In this document: one piece after another, positions 1 through 7,768 of the stretch
Position numbering within the stretch: position 1 is the first letter of the stretch
Layout: every line of letters begins with the position of its first letter
From: Clostridiales bacterium UBA4362
GTDB taxonomy: Bacteria; Bacillota; Clostridia; TANB77; CAG-508
Reading direction: 5' to 3'
Assembly: GCA_002393975.1 (NCBI GenBank)
Contig: DGSM01000083.1
Location: 1 to 15,545, forward strand
Length of the DNA stretch: 15,545 nt
Made by a program: the position numbers and the translations under genes
The notes under the pieces: generated by a model
The model's input: the letters and a program-made list of their open reading frames with translations, nothing else
What the model was told of the DNA's origin: nothing
Databases searched by the model: none

Positions 1-602
1 GAGAAAAGAATTATACTTTAGTAAGCAACAATCATAAAATAACAATCTCAGTAAATGATGAAAACAACGTAATTAGAGTATATTATGAAACTGATGTATT
101 AGATTATGCAATAGATAATTTTGAAGATACAACAGAAGGTGATGGAATACCAGATAAGTATCAAATAAGTATTATATACAAAGTAGAAAATGGATCATGG
201 AATAATGGAAGTAAAGGCACTAAGACAGATATAATTACATTAAAAGATAAAGATGGAAATCTATCAGAAGAAGGCATAGGAACAACTAATATACCAGAGG
301 TAGGAAACAAACCTTCAGAAGGATATGAAGTAGGTTCTTGGAATGAAGAAATTCCAAAAGAAGTTTCTAATAAAAACAATGGAAAAGAATTTGTTTATTC
401 TTATAAAAAGTCAGAAAAACAAAATGTTGAACAAAAAGAAGATAAAGATATTACTGAAGCTAGTGGAAAGATATATAATCCAAAGACAGATGATATAGTA
501 AACAAATACTTATTAGTAGGAATAGGTGGAATATTAGTTCTAGCATTAGTAAATAAAATAAGAAGAAAATATAGTAGAAAAGCTAAGAAGATTCAATTTT
601 AA
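1..602 (+). CDS. C-terminal part of a BspA-like, sortase-anchored surface protein (5' end outside window)
   Basis: The reading frame is open from base 3 to the TAA at 600-602, giving 199 visible residues. The gene's start lies to the left of the window. The protein sequence is almost the same as the C-terminal ~200 residues of the complete BspA-like protein at 742-3957. It has a GDGIPDKYQ segment (an Asp/Gly loop common in Gram-positive surface repeats), then a TYKVENG-type beta domain and a Glu/Lys-rich linker. The end is a wall-sorting signal: NPKTDD at visible residues 159-164, a hydrophobic stretch of about 15 residues, and a long basic tail rich in Arg and Lys. No Met occurs in the visible part, so no internal start competes. 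It is probably displayed on the cell wall; the ligand-binding part is not visible. Assigning it to the BspA group rests on the shared C-terminus only. Confidence 0.85.
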   Translation, partial: EKNYTLVSNNHKITISVNDENNVIRVYYETDVLDYAIDNFEDTTEGDGIPDKYQISIIYKVENGSWNNGSKGTKTDIITLKDKDGNLSEEGIGTTNIPEVGNKPSEGYEVGSWNEEIPKEVSNKNNGKEFVYSYKKSEKQNVEQKEDKDITEASGKIYNPKTDDIVNKYLLVGIGGILVLALVNKIRRKYSRKAKKIQF

Positions 603-610
603 AAGAAAAT

Positions 611-640
611 AAAAAGACCTTACCAAAGGTCTTTTTATTA
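611..640 (+). terminator. Intrinsic terminator of the first BspA-like gene
   Basis: A perfect 10-bp stem (AAAAAGACCT at 611-620 with AGGTCTTTTT at 627-636) around a 6-base loop starts 8 bases after the TAA. The 3' arm ends in five T residues followed by ATTATT. The A-rich 5' arm could let it work in both directions. Confidence 0.85.
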
Positions 641-695
641 TTGGCATTACAAACATATTAAAACAATGTAATAGTTATTATAGTTTATAGTTATA

Positions 696-701
696 TATAA
701 T
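696..701 (+). promoter_or_regulatory. Possible -10 element for the 742-3957 gene
   Basis: A TATAAT hexamer lies 41 bases before the start codon, between the upstream terminator and the RBS. No convincing -35 box is found 16-18 bases upstream (the sequence there is AGTTAT-like). A second TATAAT at 720-725 is too close to the RBS to be used. The position fits, but the call is weak. Confidence 0.35.
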
Positions 702-741
702 ATCATATACATGAAAGGCTATAATGTTTTAGGAGAAAACT

Positions 742-3700
742 ATGGTAAAGAGAACAATAACCATTACAACAATTTTATTAATATTCACTATGGTATTGGG
801 TTTTATAATTGTGCTAAATAAATCAAGTTTTGCAGCAGAAGATATAGCTAGTGGAACTTCAGGAACTTGTTCTTGGAGAGTCACTGGAGACGGAGTGCTA
901 ATAATTGAACCGACAGATGGAGTTTCTGGAACTTTAGCAACAAATACTATAGATTTTAATACAGGGTATCCATGGACTTCAGGGCAGACGGGGAGCTTTT
1001 CTTCAAAAATTGTAGGAGTACGCTTTGAAGGAGTAGTAAAAACACCATCAGTATGCAGAGGCTTATTAAGCAATTTGGTTAATTGTACAAAAATAGATTT
1101 AACTAATTTAGACACATCTGGATCAACTGATTTGCAAACTATGTTTTATAGTTGTTATAGCTTGACAAATATAATAGGATTGTCTAGCTTAAATGTAAGT
1201 AATGTCACAAATATGGCTCTAATGTTTGACGGATGCAGATCTTTAACAGAGTTAGATTTATCGAATTGGGATATGTCGAAAGTAACTAAACTAAACAGTG
1301 CTGTTGTTAGGCAAACTAATGCCTATCAACCAAGAACTGGATTATTCTATCAATGTACTAAACTAACAACTGTTAAATTTCCAACATCTTTGAATACCTC
1401 TAAAATGGAAGATTTAAGTAGAATGTTTGTATCTTGTAGAAGCTTGAAATCAGTAGACCTATCTATATTAGATACAAGAAAATCTAATGATATGAGTATG
1501 TTTTTTTATGAATGCAATCAACTATCTTCTGTTGTATTAGGCAAAAATTTTAGATTTGATGGTAATAATATTTCTGATGTATCTAAAAAGGCTATATTTC
1601 CAAAAATAGAATTAGGTTATAATTCAGTATGCACAGGAAAGTGGATTCGAGAAGATGGAAAATATGGACCATATACAGCTGAAGAATTAAGAGATAATTA
1701 TACTCCAGAGATGTCTGGAAAATGGATTAGGGAAGTAAAACCATGTGCAGTATATACAGCAACTGGTGAGTTAGACTTTGTTCGTCCACGTAATGAGTAT
1801 AATACTAACAATACAATAACACAAACAGTTACAAGTATTAGCGGAATTGAAGTTACAGGGCGTATATTTAATATAGATGAAACGAGTACTAAGGACAATA
1901 ATAGAACTTGGAGTTCTATATGTTATCAAGCAAAAAAAGTTGTATTTATAGATGAAATAAAACCTAAAAACACAAGTCAATGGTTTAATTCCTTTAATGA
2001 ATGCACAGAAATGAATCTTTTAAAACTTAATATGTCTGAAGTAACAAATATGAATAGCATGTTTAACAATTGTGGTAAATTAAAATCACTAGATGTTTCT
2101 TCATTTGATACTTCAAATGTAACTTCAATGGATCATACATTTAACGGTTGTTCAAGTTTAACCACTATGGATGTTAGTAATTTTGATGTATCTAATGTCA
2201 CAACTTTATCTTGTTTGTTTAATAATTGTGGAAAACTAAAATCAGTTAATGTAAATGGATGGGATGTTTCAAATGTAAAAGCTTTTAATCATATGTTTAA
2301 CGCAAGCAGTCTTGAGACATTAGATTTAAGTAGTTTTGATACATCAAATGCAACATATATGGAATGGATGTTAGCTGGAGCTACATCGCTAAAATCTATA
2401 GTATTAGGAAACAATTTTGTTTTTAAAGGTAAGAATATTTCTAATATAAACAATCAAGCGATTTTACATACACCAAGTGAAATTGGCTATTCAGGAGAAT
2501 GGGTTCGTGAAGATAAAGAAGTAGGACCATATACACCAGCAGAATTAAGAGATAATTATGATGGAATCAATATGGCAGGTAAGTGGGTGTGGGCAAAAGC
2601 TAAATATAATGTTGTGTATAAGTATGATGGAACCATACCAAATGGAGCAAGTGCACTACCTAATAATGAGGAATATGAATATGAAACTCAAGTAACCATT
2701 GCTAAAGATGCATCTGCACCAGGCTATACCTTTAGTGGTTGGAATAGAACAGGAACTTTTGAAATGCCAGCAGAAGATGTAACAATTATAGGAAGTTTTA
2801 CAGCTAATACTGATACTCCATATATAGTAGAACATTATTTAGAAGATATAACTGAAGGTAGTTATACTTTAACAAAAACTGATAATCTAACAGGAACAAC
2901 AGATACTGAAGTAGAAGCTACTGCTAAAGAATATGAAGGATTTACATTTGATAATACAATTGAAGGAACTAAACAAAGTGGAAATATTGCAGGAGATGGA
3001 AGCTTAGTACTAAAGATATATTATAATAGAAATTCATATAATGTAACTTATGCATATACTGGAGATGTTCCAGAGGATGCAAGTAAATTACCACAAAGTG
3101 AAACTTATAAATATGAAGAAGAAATAAAAGTACCAGAATATGCAACAGCTGAAGGATATACTTTTAGTGGTTGGATTAAAGACTATATAAATATGCCAGC
3201 TAAAGATATAGAGATAACAGGATACTTCATAGAGGAACCAAGATCATATAAAATAGAATATTACTTTGATAATGAACTAGATGAAGCTTTAGTAGAAATC
3301 TTAAATGCAGAAAAAGGTGAAGAAATAAATCTAACACCACAAACACCAGTAAAACATGGAGAAAAGAATTATACTTTAGTAAGTAATAATCATAACATAA
3401 CAATTTCGGTAAATGATGAAAACAACGTAATTAGAGTTTACTATGAAACTGATGTATTAGATTATGCAATAGATAATTTTGAAGATACAACAGAAGGCGA
3501 TGGAATACCAGATAAATATCAAATAAGTATTACTTATAAAGTAGAAAATGGCAATTGGAATGATGGAAGCAAAGGTACTAAAACAGATATAATTACATTA
3601 AAAGATAAAGATGGAAATCTATCAGAAGAAGGCATAGGAACAACTAATATACCAGAGGTAGGAAACAAACCTTCAGAAGGATATGAAGTAGGTTCTTGGA

Positions 3701-3957
3701 ATGAAGAAATTCCAATTGAAGTTTCTAATAAAGACAATGGAAAAGAATTTGTTTATTCTTATAAAAAGTCAGAGAAACAAAATATTGAACAAAAAGATAC
3801 AGACATTACAGAAGCTAGTGGAAAGATATATAATCCAAAGACAGATGACATAGTAAATAAATACTTATTAGTTGGAATAGGTGGAATATTAGTTTTAGCA
3901 TTAGTAAGAAAAATAAGAAGAAAATATAGTAGAAAAGCTAAGAAGATTCAATTCTAA
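742..3957 (+). CDS. BspA-like leucine-rich-repeat surface protein with NPKTDD sorting signal, 1071 aa
   Basis: This is a large exported adhesin-type protein. The start is supported by AGGAG at 731-735, six bases before ATG. Residues 1-32 form a signal peptide (MVKRT basic start, hydrophobic core, SSFA/A cleavage region). Two blocks of BspA/DUF285 repeats (NVTSMxxMFxxC-type units) cover about residues 115-270 and 420-560. Each is closed by a G(K/E)WVRED...GPYTxxELRDNY cassette (from 299 and from 585), so the protein looks internally duplicated. A SHIRT-like repeat follows (~621-685), then a MucBP-like domain (~694-763), a second SHIRT-like repeat (~766-830) and the C-terminal domains shared with two other genes here. 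NPKTDD lies at 1031-1036, then a hydrophobic stretch (1041-1055) and a basic tail. BspA repeats are known in adhesion to host or other microbes; the ligand here is unknown. Terminators lie on both sides, so it is probably transcribed alone. Confidence 0.92.
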   Translation: MVKRTITITTILLIFTMVLGFIIVLNKSSFAAEDIASGTSGTCSWRVTGDGVLIIEPTDGVSGTLATNTIDFNTGYPWTSGQTGSFSSKIVGVRFEGVVKTPSVCRGLLSNLVNCTKIDLTNLDTSGSTDLQTMFYSCYSLTNIIGLSSLNVSNVTNMALMFDGCRSLTELDLSNWDMSKVTKLNSAVVRQTNAYQPRTGLFYQCTKLTTVKFPTSLNTSKMEDLSRMFVSCRSLKSVDLSILDTRKSNDMSMFFYECNQLSSVVLGKNFRFDGNNISDVSKKAIFPKIELGYNSVCTGKWIREDGKYGPYTAEELRDNYTPEMSGKWIREVKPCAVYTATGELDFVRPRNEYNTNNTITQTVTSISGIEVTGRIFNIDETSTKDNNRTWSSICYQAKKVVFIDEIKPKNTSQWFNSFNECTEMNLLKLNMSEVTNMNSMFNNCGKLKSLDVSSFDTSNVTSMDHTFNGCSSLTTMDVSNFDVSNVTTLSCLFNNCGKLKSVNVNGWDVSNVKAFNHMFNASSLETLDLSSFDTSNATYMEWMLAGATSLKSIVLGNNFVFKGKNISNINNQAILHTPSEIGYSGEWVREDKEVGPYTPAELRDNYDGINMAGKWVWAKAKYNVVYKYDGTIPNGASALPNNEEYEYETQVTIAKDASAPGYTFSGWNRTGTFEMPAEDVTIIGSFTANTDTPYIVEHYLEDITEGSYTLTKTDNLTGTTDTEVEATAKEYEGFTFDNTIEGTKQSGNIAGDGSLVLKIYYNRNSYNVTYAYTGDVPEDASKLPQSETYKYEEEIKVPEYATAEGYTFSGWIKDYINMPAKDIEITGYFIEEPRSYKIEYYFDNELDEALVEILNAEKGEEINLTPQTPVKHGEKNYTLVSNNHNITISVNDENNVIRVYYETDVLDYAIDNFEDTTEGDGIPDKYQISITYKVENGNWNDGSKGTKTDIITLKDKDGNLSEEGIGTTNIPEVGNKPSEGYEVGSWNEEIPIEVSNKDNGKEFVYSYKKSEKQNIEQKDTDITEASGKIYNPKTDDIVNKYLLVGIGGILVLALVRKIRRKYSRKAKKIQF

Positions 3958-3983
3958 AGATGATAAATTTATATTGGGATAGT

Positions 3984-4018
3984 AAAAAAGAAGGCTTGTT
4001 TATAGCCTTCTTTTTTTA
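3984..4018 (+). terminator. Strong, probably bidirectional terminator between convergent genes
   Basis: A 13-bp perfect stem (AAAAAAGAAGGCT at 3984-3996 with AGCCTTCTTTTTT at 4004-4016) encloses a 7-base loop and ends in a run of seven T. The plus-strand surface-protein gene ends at 3957 and the minus-strand gene ends at 4062. The A-run on the left arm becomes a U-run on the minus strand, so the same hairpin can stop both transcripts. Confidence 0.88.
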
Positions 4019-4061
4019 CTTGATTATTATAGATTAAAGTATAGTTAAGTATTTACCTGAT

Positions 4062-5909
4062 TTACCCTTCATACATACTCATTAATGATTCCCAATATCC
4101 TAAAAAGTCATATGACATAACCATTAAGCTAATATACGTATGTTGATCATCTTCATATTCTTCATAATTATTATAAACATCATCAAAAGATGTGGTACCT
4201 TCATAGACCAGCAAAGAGTATTGATCATACTTATCACTACCAAAGCCATAAGATAAAACATAGTTGGAATCAATTGCTAAAGCCATTTCATATCCACCAT
4301 TCATGACGGAAGAAAAATTTAGAAATTTTATACTCCTAGAATTAGTAGTTTTAGGAAAATAATAATTAAGCATTCCAGATAAAACTCTAGCATATATAAT
4401 GTTATATTTACTATTTATTGCTGAGGAAATGTAAGCATAAAGTTGTTGAGATGTGTTATCATCTGACAATAATATATAGTTTTCGATTACTTGAAAATTT
4501 CTTTCAGCTAATTCTTTATGCTTTGTTTTAAGCTCTTCGGTAGATTGAAAAGTACTATCACTATTGCTTCCTATAAAGCTTTCTTTGTAACTATTATAAT
4601 CGTTTTTTGAGATACTAAGAAGCTTTAAGATATCATCCTCAGAATAGTTAGTTTTTAAATTGTTTAGTATTCTATTTTGACAAATTGATTTCTTTTGTTC
4701 AATGGCCGCAATGTCGGACGAAGTATCATCATTTGTTTCATTTTTGGCTTCTTCTGATCCTTCTAGAGGGTCAATACTGACGTTATCGACATTAAACAAG
4801 ATTAATTTGCTCAAGCCTTTTTCAAGAGGAGAATTTATAAATTGCTTAGTTTGTATATTATAATAATGCCATTCATCATCAGCCCAGAACATTCCATGCG
4901 TGTTATGATTTCCTAAGTGCATTACTGAGATTTGCAAAATATTGGAAGTTATCATAGAAACATTGCTGACTTCACCATCATCTTCTACAGAGAAAATAGA
5001 TTCTTTTGTATTGGTATCACCATTTATTATTAATACTGAATGCTGATCTGTATATACATAACTTGTAGTATCGCATTCTACTATCATGCCCTTAACACCA
5101 TGTCCTTCAACGGAATTTTGATCTGGACCTATTATTTCATTAGTTTTAGTTTTTAAATTATAACAATAAAAATTATCATCTCCACAATGGTAAATTTTTT
5201 CTTTCCCTACAATAAAATCATAAGAATTTTCTTTGTATGTAAACAAAATTTCTTCTTCATTAGTCGATAAATTGGTTCTAATAAGCTTATGATCTTTTGT
5301 TTCGTAATAATAATTTTCATTTGTTTTCTCTGAAAGATCCAATTCTTCTTGACCAGTTACATGATTCTTAACAGTTATTTTATATTTGTTTATGTAATAA
5401 ATATCATAATCTTTGTTATAGGTGTTTTGAGTAATTTCATCTATAGTAATTTTGTCTTTTTCATTGGTTGCGATATTTATAACATCAACATATTTAGTAT
5501 TCCCTCCAAATGCAGTATATATTATAAATATTCTGCCATCTCTTACTATATAGTCAGAGCTGTAATAAGTAGAGAATTCATAAATTTTTTTGGTTTCCAT
5601 ATTTTCATCAATTAGATAAAGATAATCACCATCAGTGCCAACACAATAGGTACCACCATTATTATCTGCAACTGGTTTAGTTGTGTTTAAAGGTGTAGGC
5701 TGATTAGAAACATTTTTTTTATAAATTATTAAAGTCACCAAAGCAATCAGCAATATGACTAGAACAATGCCAAGAATTATATATAGTTTATTATCTGAAG
5801 CTTTTGGTGAAGATGTACTATTATTGACTTGATTTGGCGGCATATTATTCGAAGTCTTAAAATTTTCATTACTTGGTGAGTTCATAATGTTAGAATTGTT
5901 TTCTTCCAT
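4062..5909 (-). CDS. Membrane-anchored extracellular protein, N-terminal half propeller-like, 615 aa
   Basis: Start chosen at 5909 rather than the upstream ATG at 5942: AAGGAG (plus-strand 5916-5921) sits six bases before this ATG, and nothing comparable precedes the other. Residues 1-41 are hydrophilic and rich in Asn, Ser and Pro. One membrane helix follows (~42-63) and then a Lys pair, so the rest may be outside the cell. Residues ~80-370 are short Tyr/Asp-rich strands of the kind YLYLIDENMETKKIYEF and YDIYYINKYKITV, resembling membrane-anchored beta-propeller proteins of Clostridia (DUF5050-like); this is a resemblance, not an identification. Residues ~390-480 look helical and charged, and ~490-615 form another domain. 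No catalytic motif is evident. It is monocistronic, divergent from the gene at 6163. A sensor or ligand-binding role is a guess. Confidence 0.85.
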   Translation of the reverse strand: MEENNSNIMNSPSNENFKTSNNMPPNQVNNSTSSPKASDNKLYIILGIVLVILLIALVTLIIYKKNVSNQPTPLNTTKPVADNNGGTYCVGTDGDYLYLIDENMETKKIYEFSTYYSSDYIVRDGRIFIIYTAFGGNTKYVDVINIATNEKDKITIDEITQNTYNKDYDIYYINKYKITVKNHVTGQEELDLSEKTNENYYYETKDHKLIRTNLSTNEEEILFTYKENSYDFIVGKEKIYHCGDDNFYCYNLKTKTNEIIGPDQNSVEGHGVKGMIVECDTTSYVYTDQHSVLIINGDTNTKESIFSVEDDGEVSNVSMITSNILQISVMHLGNHNTHGMFWADDEWHYYNIQTKQFINSPLEKGLSKLILFNVDNVSIDPLEGSEEAKNETNDDTSSDIAAIEQKKSICQNRILNNLKTNYSEDDILKLLSISKNDYNSYKESFIGSNSDSTFQSTEELKTKHKELAERNFQVIENYILLSDDNTSQQLYAYISSAINSKYNIIYARVLSGMLNYYFPKTTNSRSIKFLNFSSVMNGGYEMALAIDSNYVLSYGFGSDKYDQYSLLVYEGTTSFDDVYNNYEEYEDDQHTYISLMVMSYDFLGYWESLMSMYEG

Positions 5910-6110
5910 TGTTTTCTCCTTATAAAATATATTAATATTCATAATTAGTTTATATTAATCGAAAAGTAAAGAGTAGAAATTTTGCGAAGATATTATTTAA
6001 TTGTAATAGTTTTGATTTGTGGGCATAAAATAAGGCTATGATAAACGTAATACTAGTTTTTTTATTTTGAAAAACTATAACAAAAACTATGAAAAAACTT
6101 TCATATTATC

Positions 6111-6139
6111 TTGCTTTTGGCGCTATAAAGTTCTATAAT
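6111..6139 (+). promoter_or_regulatory. Sigma-A-type promoter for the 6163-7503 gene pair
   Basis: TTGCTT (6111-6116), a 17-base spacer and a perfect TATAAT (6134-6139) precede the gene. The predicted start of transcription is near 6146, giving a leader of only about 17 bases that holds the AGGAGGGGG ribosome binding site at 6147-6155. A small palindrome (ATGAAA at 6089-6094 with TTTCAT at 6099-6104) lies just upstream of the -35 box and could be an operator; that part is speculative. Confidence 0.75.
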
Positions 6140-6162
6140 GCACAATAGGAGGGGGAGAGAAA

Positions 6163-7041
6163 ATGAAGAAAAAAGTTTTTATAATTATAGGCATTATTCT
6201 TTTAATTACTATAGTTGGAATAGCATTATTAGTTGTAAATCTTAAGAAGGGTGACAATAAAGAAAATGCAAGTAATGCGCTTAAGACAAGTAAATATGTA
6301 GACTTAAGAGGAATATATGTTGATAAATCAGATGAAAAAGACCATCCAGATGAAGCTTTATTATATGTTTTATATACAGTAAAAAGTGATGATATAAACA
6401 TTCAATTCTATACCTACATGGCTAACAATCCTGGATCTGCACTAACAATTAAAATAAATAATACTAATGAATATAAAGATACTCTTTATACAGGTGAGAG
6501 AAGAAAAACATTTAGAGATACCAAATATGAGAATTTAAATGATGGTCAAAAAGTTTTGGCTGGAACATCTACTAAATGTGTAGGAATGTTTAGAGTAGCT
6601 AAAAATGATTTAAAAGAAGGTGGAATAATTGAATTAACCTTAACAGGAACAGATTCTTTTAAAGAGGTAATAGAATACAAAACTGATGATGTACAATATT
6701 ATGAAAATGGAGAAGAAATATTAAAAGCTGCTGATCCTGAGAGTTACGAAGAAGCTAAGAAAATCAGTGAAGAAAAATTAGCTGATATTGATGAAAATTT
6801 AAAAAAACAAATAAACACTGAATTGCAAAACAATTATTTTTATTGGTATATATCAACAATTAGACAACAAATAGAATTTGATGGAAATACCTTTAAGGTT
6901 ACTTCTATGGGATATTCTAGTGGAGGTACATTTGAAATTAAAAACAAAGTTATTTTATTACACTATGATACTGGAGTAACAAATCAATTACCATATGAGT
7001 TTAAAGATGGTAGCATTACATTAACTGGAACTCCAGAATAA
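6163..7041 (+). CDS. Membrane-anchored extracytoplasmic protein of unknown function, 292 aa
   Basis: A very strong RBS (AGGAGGGGG, 6147-6155) fixes the ATG. Residues 1-3 are basic and 5-27 form a single hydrophobic helix (uncleaved signal anchor), followed by a Lys/Asp/Asn-rich exit, so the bulk is outside. Residues ~45-175 form a beta-rich domain (YVDLRGIYVDKS ... LLYVLYTVKS ... IELTLTGTDS). A charged helix with repeated Glu/Lys follows (~190-220). Residues ~225-292 form a small beta domain with the pattern FDGNTFKVT...GGTFEIKNKVILLHY...LPYEFKDGSITLTG. That last pattern recalls lipocalin-like or DUF5640-type modules of Clostridia, from memory only. It is transcribed with the next gene (12 bases between them). 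The function is unknown. Confidence 0.85.
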   Translation: MKKKVFIIIGIILLITIVGIALLVVNLKKGDNKENASNALKTSKYVDLRGIYVDKSDEKDHPDEALLYVLYTVKSDDINIQFYTYMANNPGSALTIKINNTNEYKDTLYTGERRKTFRDTKYENLNDGQKVLAGTSTKCVGMFRVAKNDLKEGGIIELTLTGTDSFKEVIEYKTDDVQYYENGEEILKAADPESYEEAKKISEEKLADIDENLKKQINTELQNNYFYWYISTIRQQIEFDGNTFKVTSMGYSSGGTFEIKNKVILLHYDTGVTNQLPYEFKDGSITLTGTPE

Positions 7042-7053
7042 AAAGGAGAGAAT

Positions 7054-7503
7054 ATGAAAAATAAAGGATTAAGAATAGCTTTTTCCATAACAGGAATAGT
7101 TATTGGCGTAATAATTATTATTGTTGGGTTAGTAAACTTTAATTTATCGTATAACGGAACAGGATCAAAGGAGATATATGGAGGGGATGCTTATACTGGA
7201 ATTCAGCAAGCGTCTGCTCAGAGTGCTACAAATACATACCACGTTTTAGAAGTAGTACAAAACTTTTCTAAAATTGCTACAATAATTACTGGAATATTAG
7301 TGATTTTACATTATACTTTTGAACTAATAAAAGTAGGAGAAATAGAAGAAAGTTCGAAAAAGAAAAAAGAAGATTCTAAAGAAACAAAAAAGACAGCTGT
7401 AATAGTAACAGTTGTTTCTATAGCAACAGTGGTGCTCATTGTTTTAATGGGACTAGGAAGTTATGCCATTGGAAGAATAATATTCAATTTTTCTTGGTCA
7501 TAA
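7054..7503 (+). CDS. Small multi-pass membrane protein, 149 aa
   Basis: AAGGAG at 7043-7048, five bases before ATG, supports the start. The gene follows the 6163-7041 gene by 12 bases and shares its promoter. Three hydrophobic helices are visible: ~7-29, ~70-92 and ~113-138. Between the first two lies the segment IYGGDAYTGIQQASAQSA, a pattern seen in small uncharacterised membrane proteins of gut Bacillota (recognised from memory). A Lys/Glu-rich loop (KKKKEDSKETKK) lies between helices two and three. No enzymatic motif is visible. With its partner it may form a small envelope complex; that is inference from operon order only. Confidence 0.85.
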   Translation: MKNKGLRIAFSITGIVIGVIIIIVGLVNFNLSYNGTGSKEIYGGDAYTGIQQASAQSATNTYHVLEVVQNFSKIATIITGILVILHYTFELIKVGEIEESSKKKKEDSKETKKTAVIVTVVSIATVVLIVLMGLGSYAIGRIIFNFSWS

Positions 7504-7567
7504 TATAAGTTAGGGGCCCAAGTGTGTTAAACATTCAATTTACCATACAATAAATAGGAGAAATAAA

Positions 7568-7681
7568 ATGAATGATAATGCAAATAATGATTTAATCATA
7601 AAAGCAACAAGTAAACTAAAGGGAAACAAAAAAATAATATATTTAACTATTTCTTTGGTGTTAACAGCTGGTCTTTTTTAA
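7568..7681 (+). CDS. 37-codon ORF with good RBS, possible truncated membrane-protein gene
   Basis: ATG at 7568 follows AGGAG (7556-7560) by seven bases. The frame encodes MNDNANNDLIIKATSKLKGN, a KKII turn and a hydrophobic run, ending at TAA 7679-7681 within what would be a membrane helix (about 14 hydrophobic residues). The last codons before TAA are CTT TTT. It could be a genuine small membrane peptide, but an ORF that stops inside its first helix, next to a block of higher G+C DNA, looks like the 5' remnant of a longer gene. Confidence 0.45.
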   Translation: MNDNANNDLIIKATSKLKGNKKIIYLTISLVLTAGLF

Positions 7682-7699
7682 AGAAAATATATAATACAA

Positions 7700-7735
7700 A
7701 AAAACAAAAGGCGGAGGATTTACCCTCCGCCTTTT
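7700..7735 (-). terminator. Strong intrinsic terminator of the minus-strand membrane gene
   Basis: A perfect 12-bp stem (7706-7717 with 7724-7735, core GGCGGAGG/CCTCCGCC) with a 6-base loop lies 33 bases beyond the minus-strand stop codon. Read on the minus strand it is followed by TTTTGTTTTTTTG, a good U-tract. The core is the most G+C-rich hairpin in the window. Confidence 0.9.
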
Positions 7736-7768
7736 GTGGTAGAAAAATGTTGCAGACTTTATTGATGA

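Noticed and set aside
720..725. TATAAT at 720-725 as the promoter of the 742 gene
   Set aside because: Transcription would begin at or within the RBS, and no -35 box is present at the right distance.
5349..5615. Plus-strand 88-residue frame inside the propeller-like gene
   Set aside because: It has no RBS and an aromatic/Ile-rich composition typical of an antisense shadow; the minus-strand gene explains the region.
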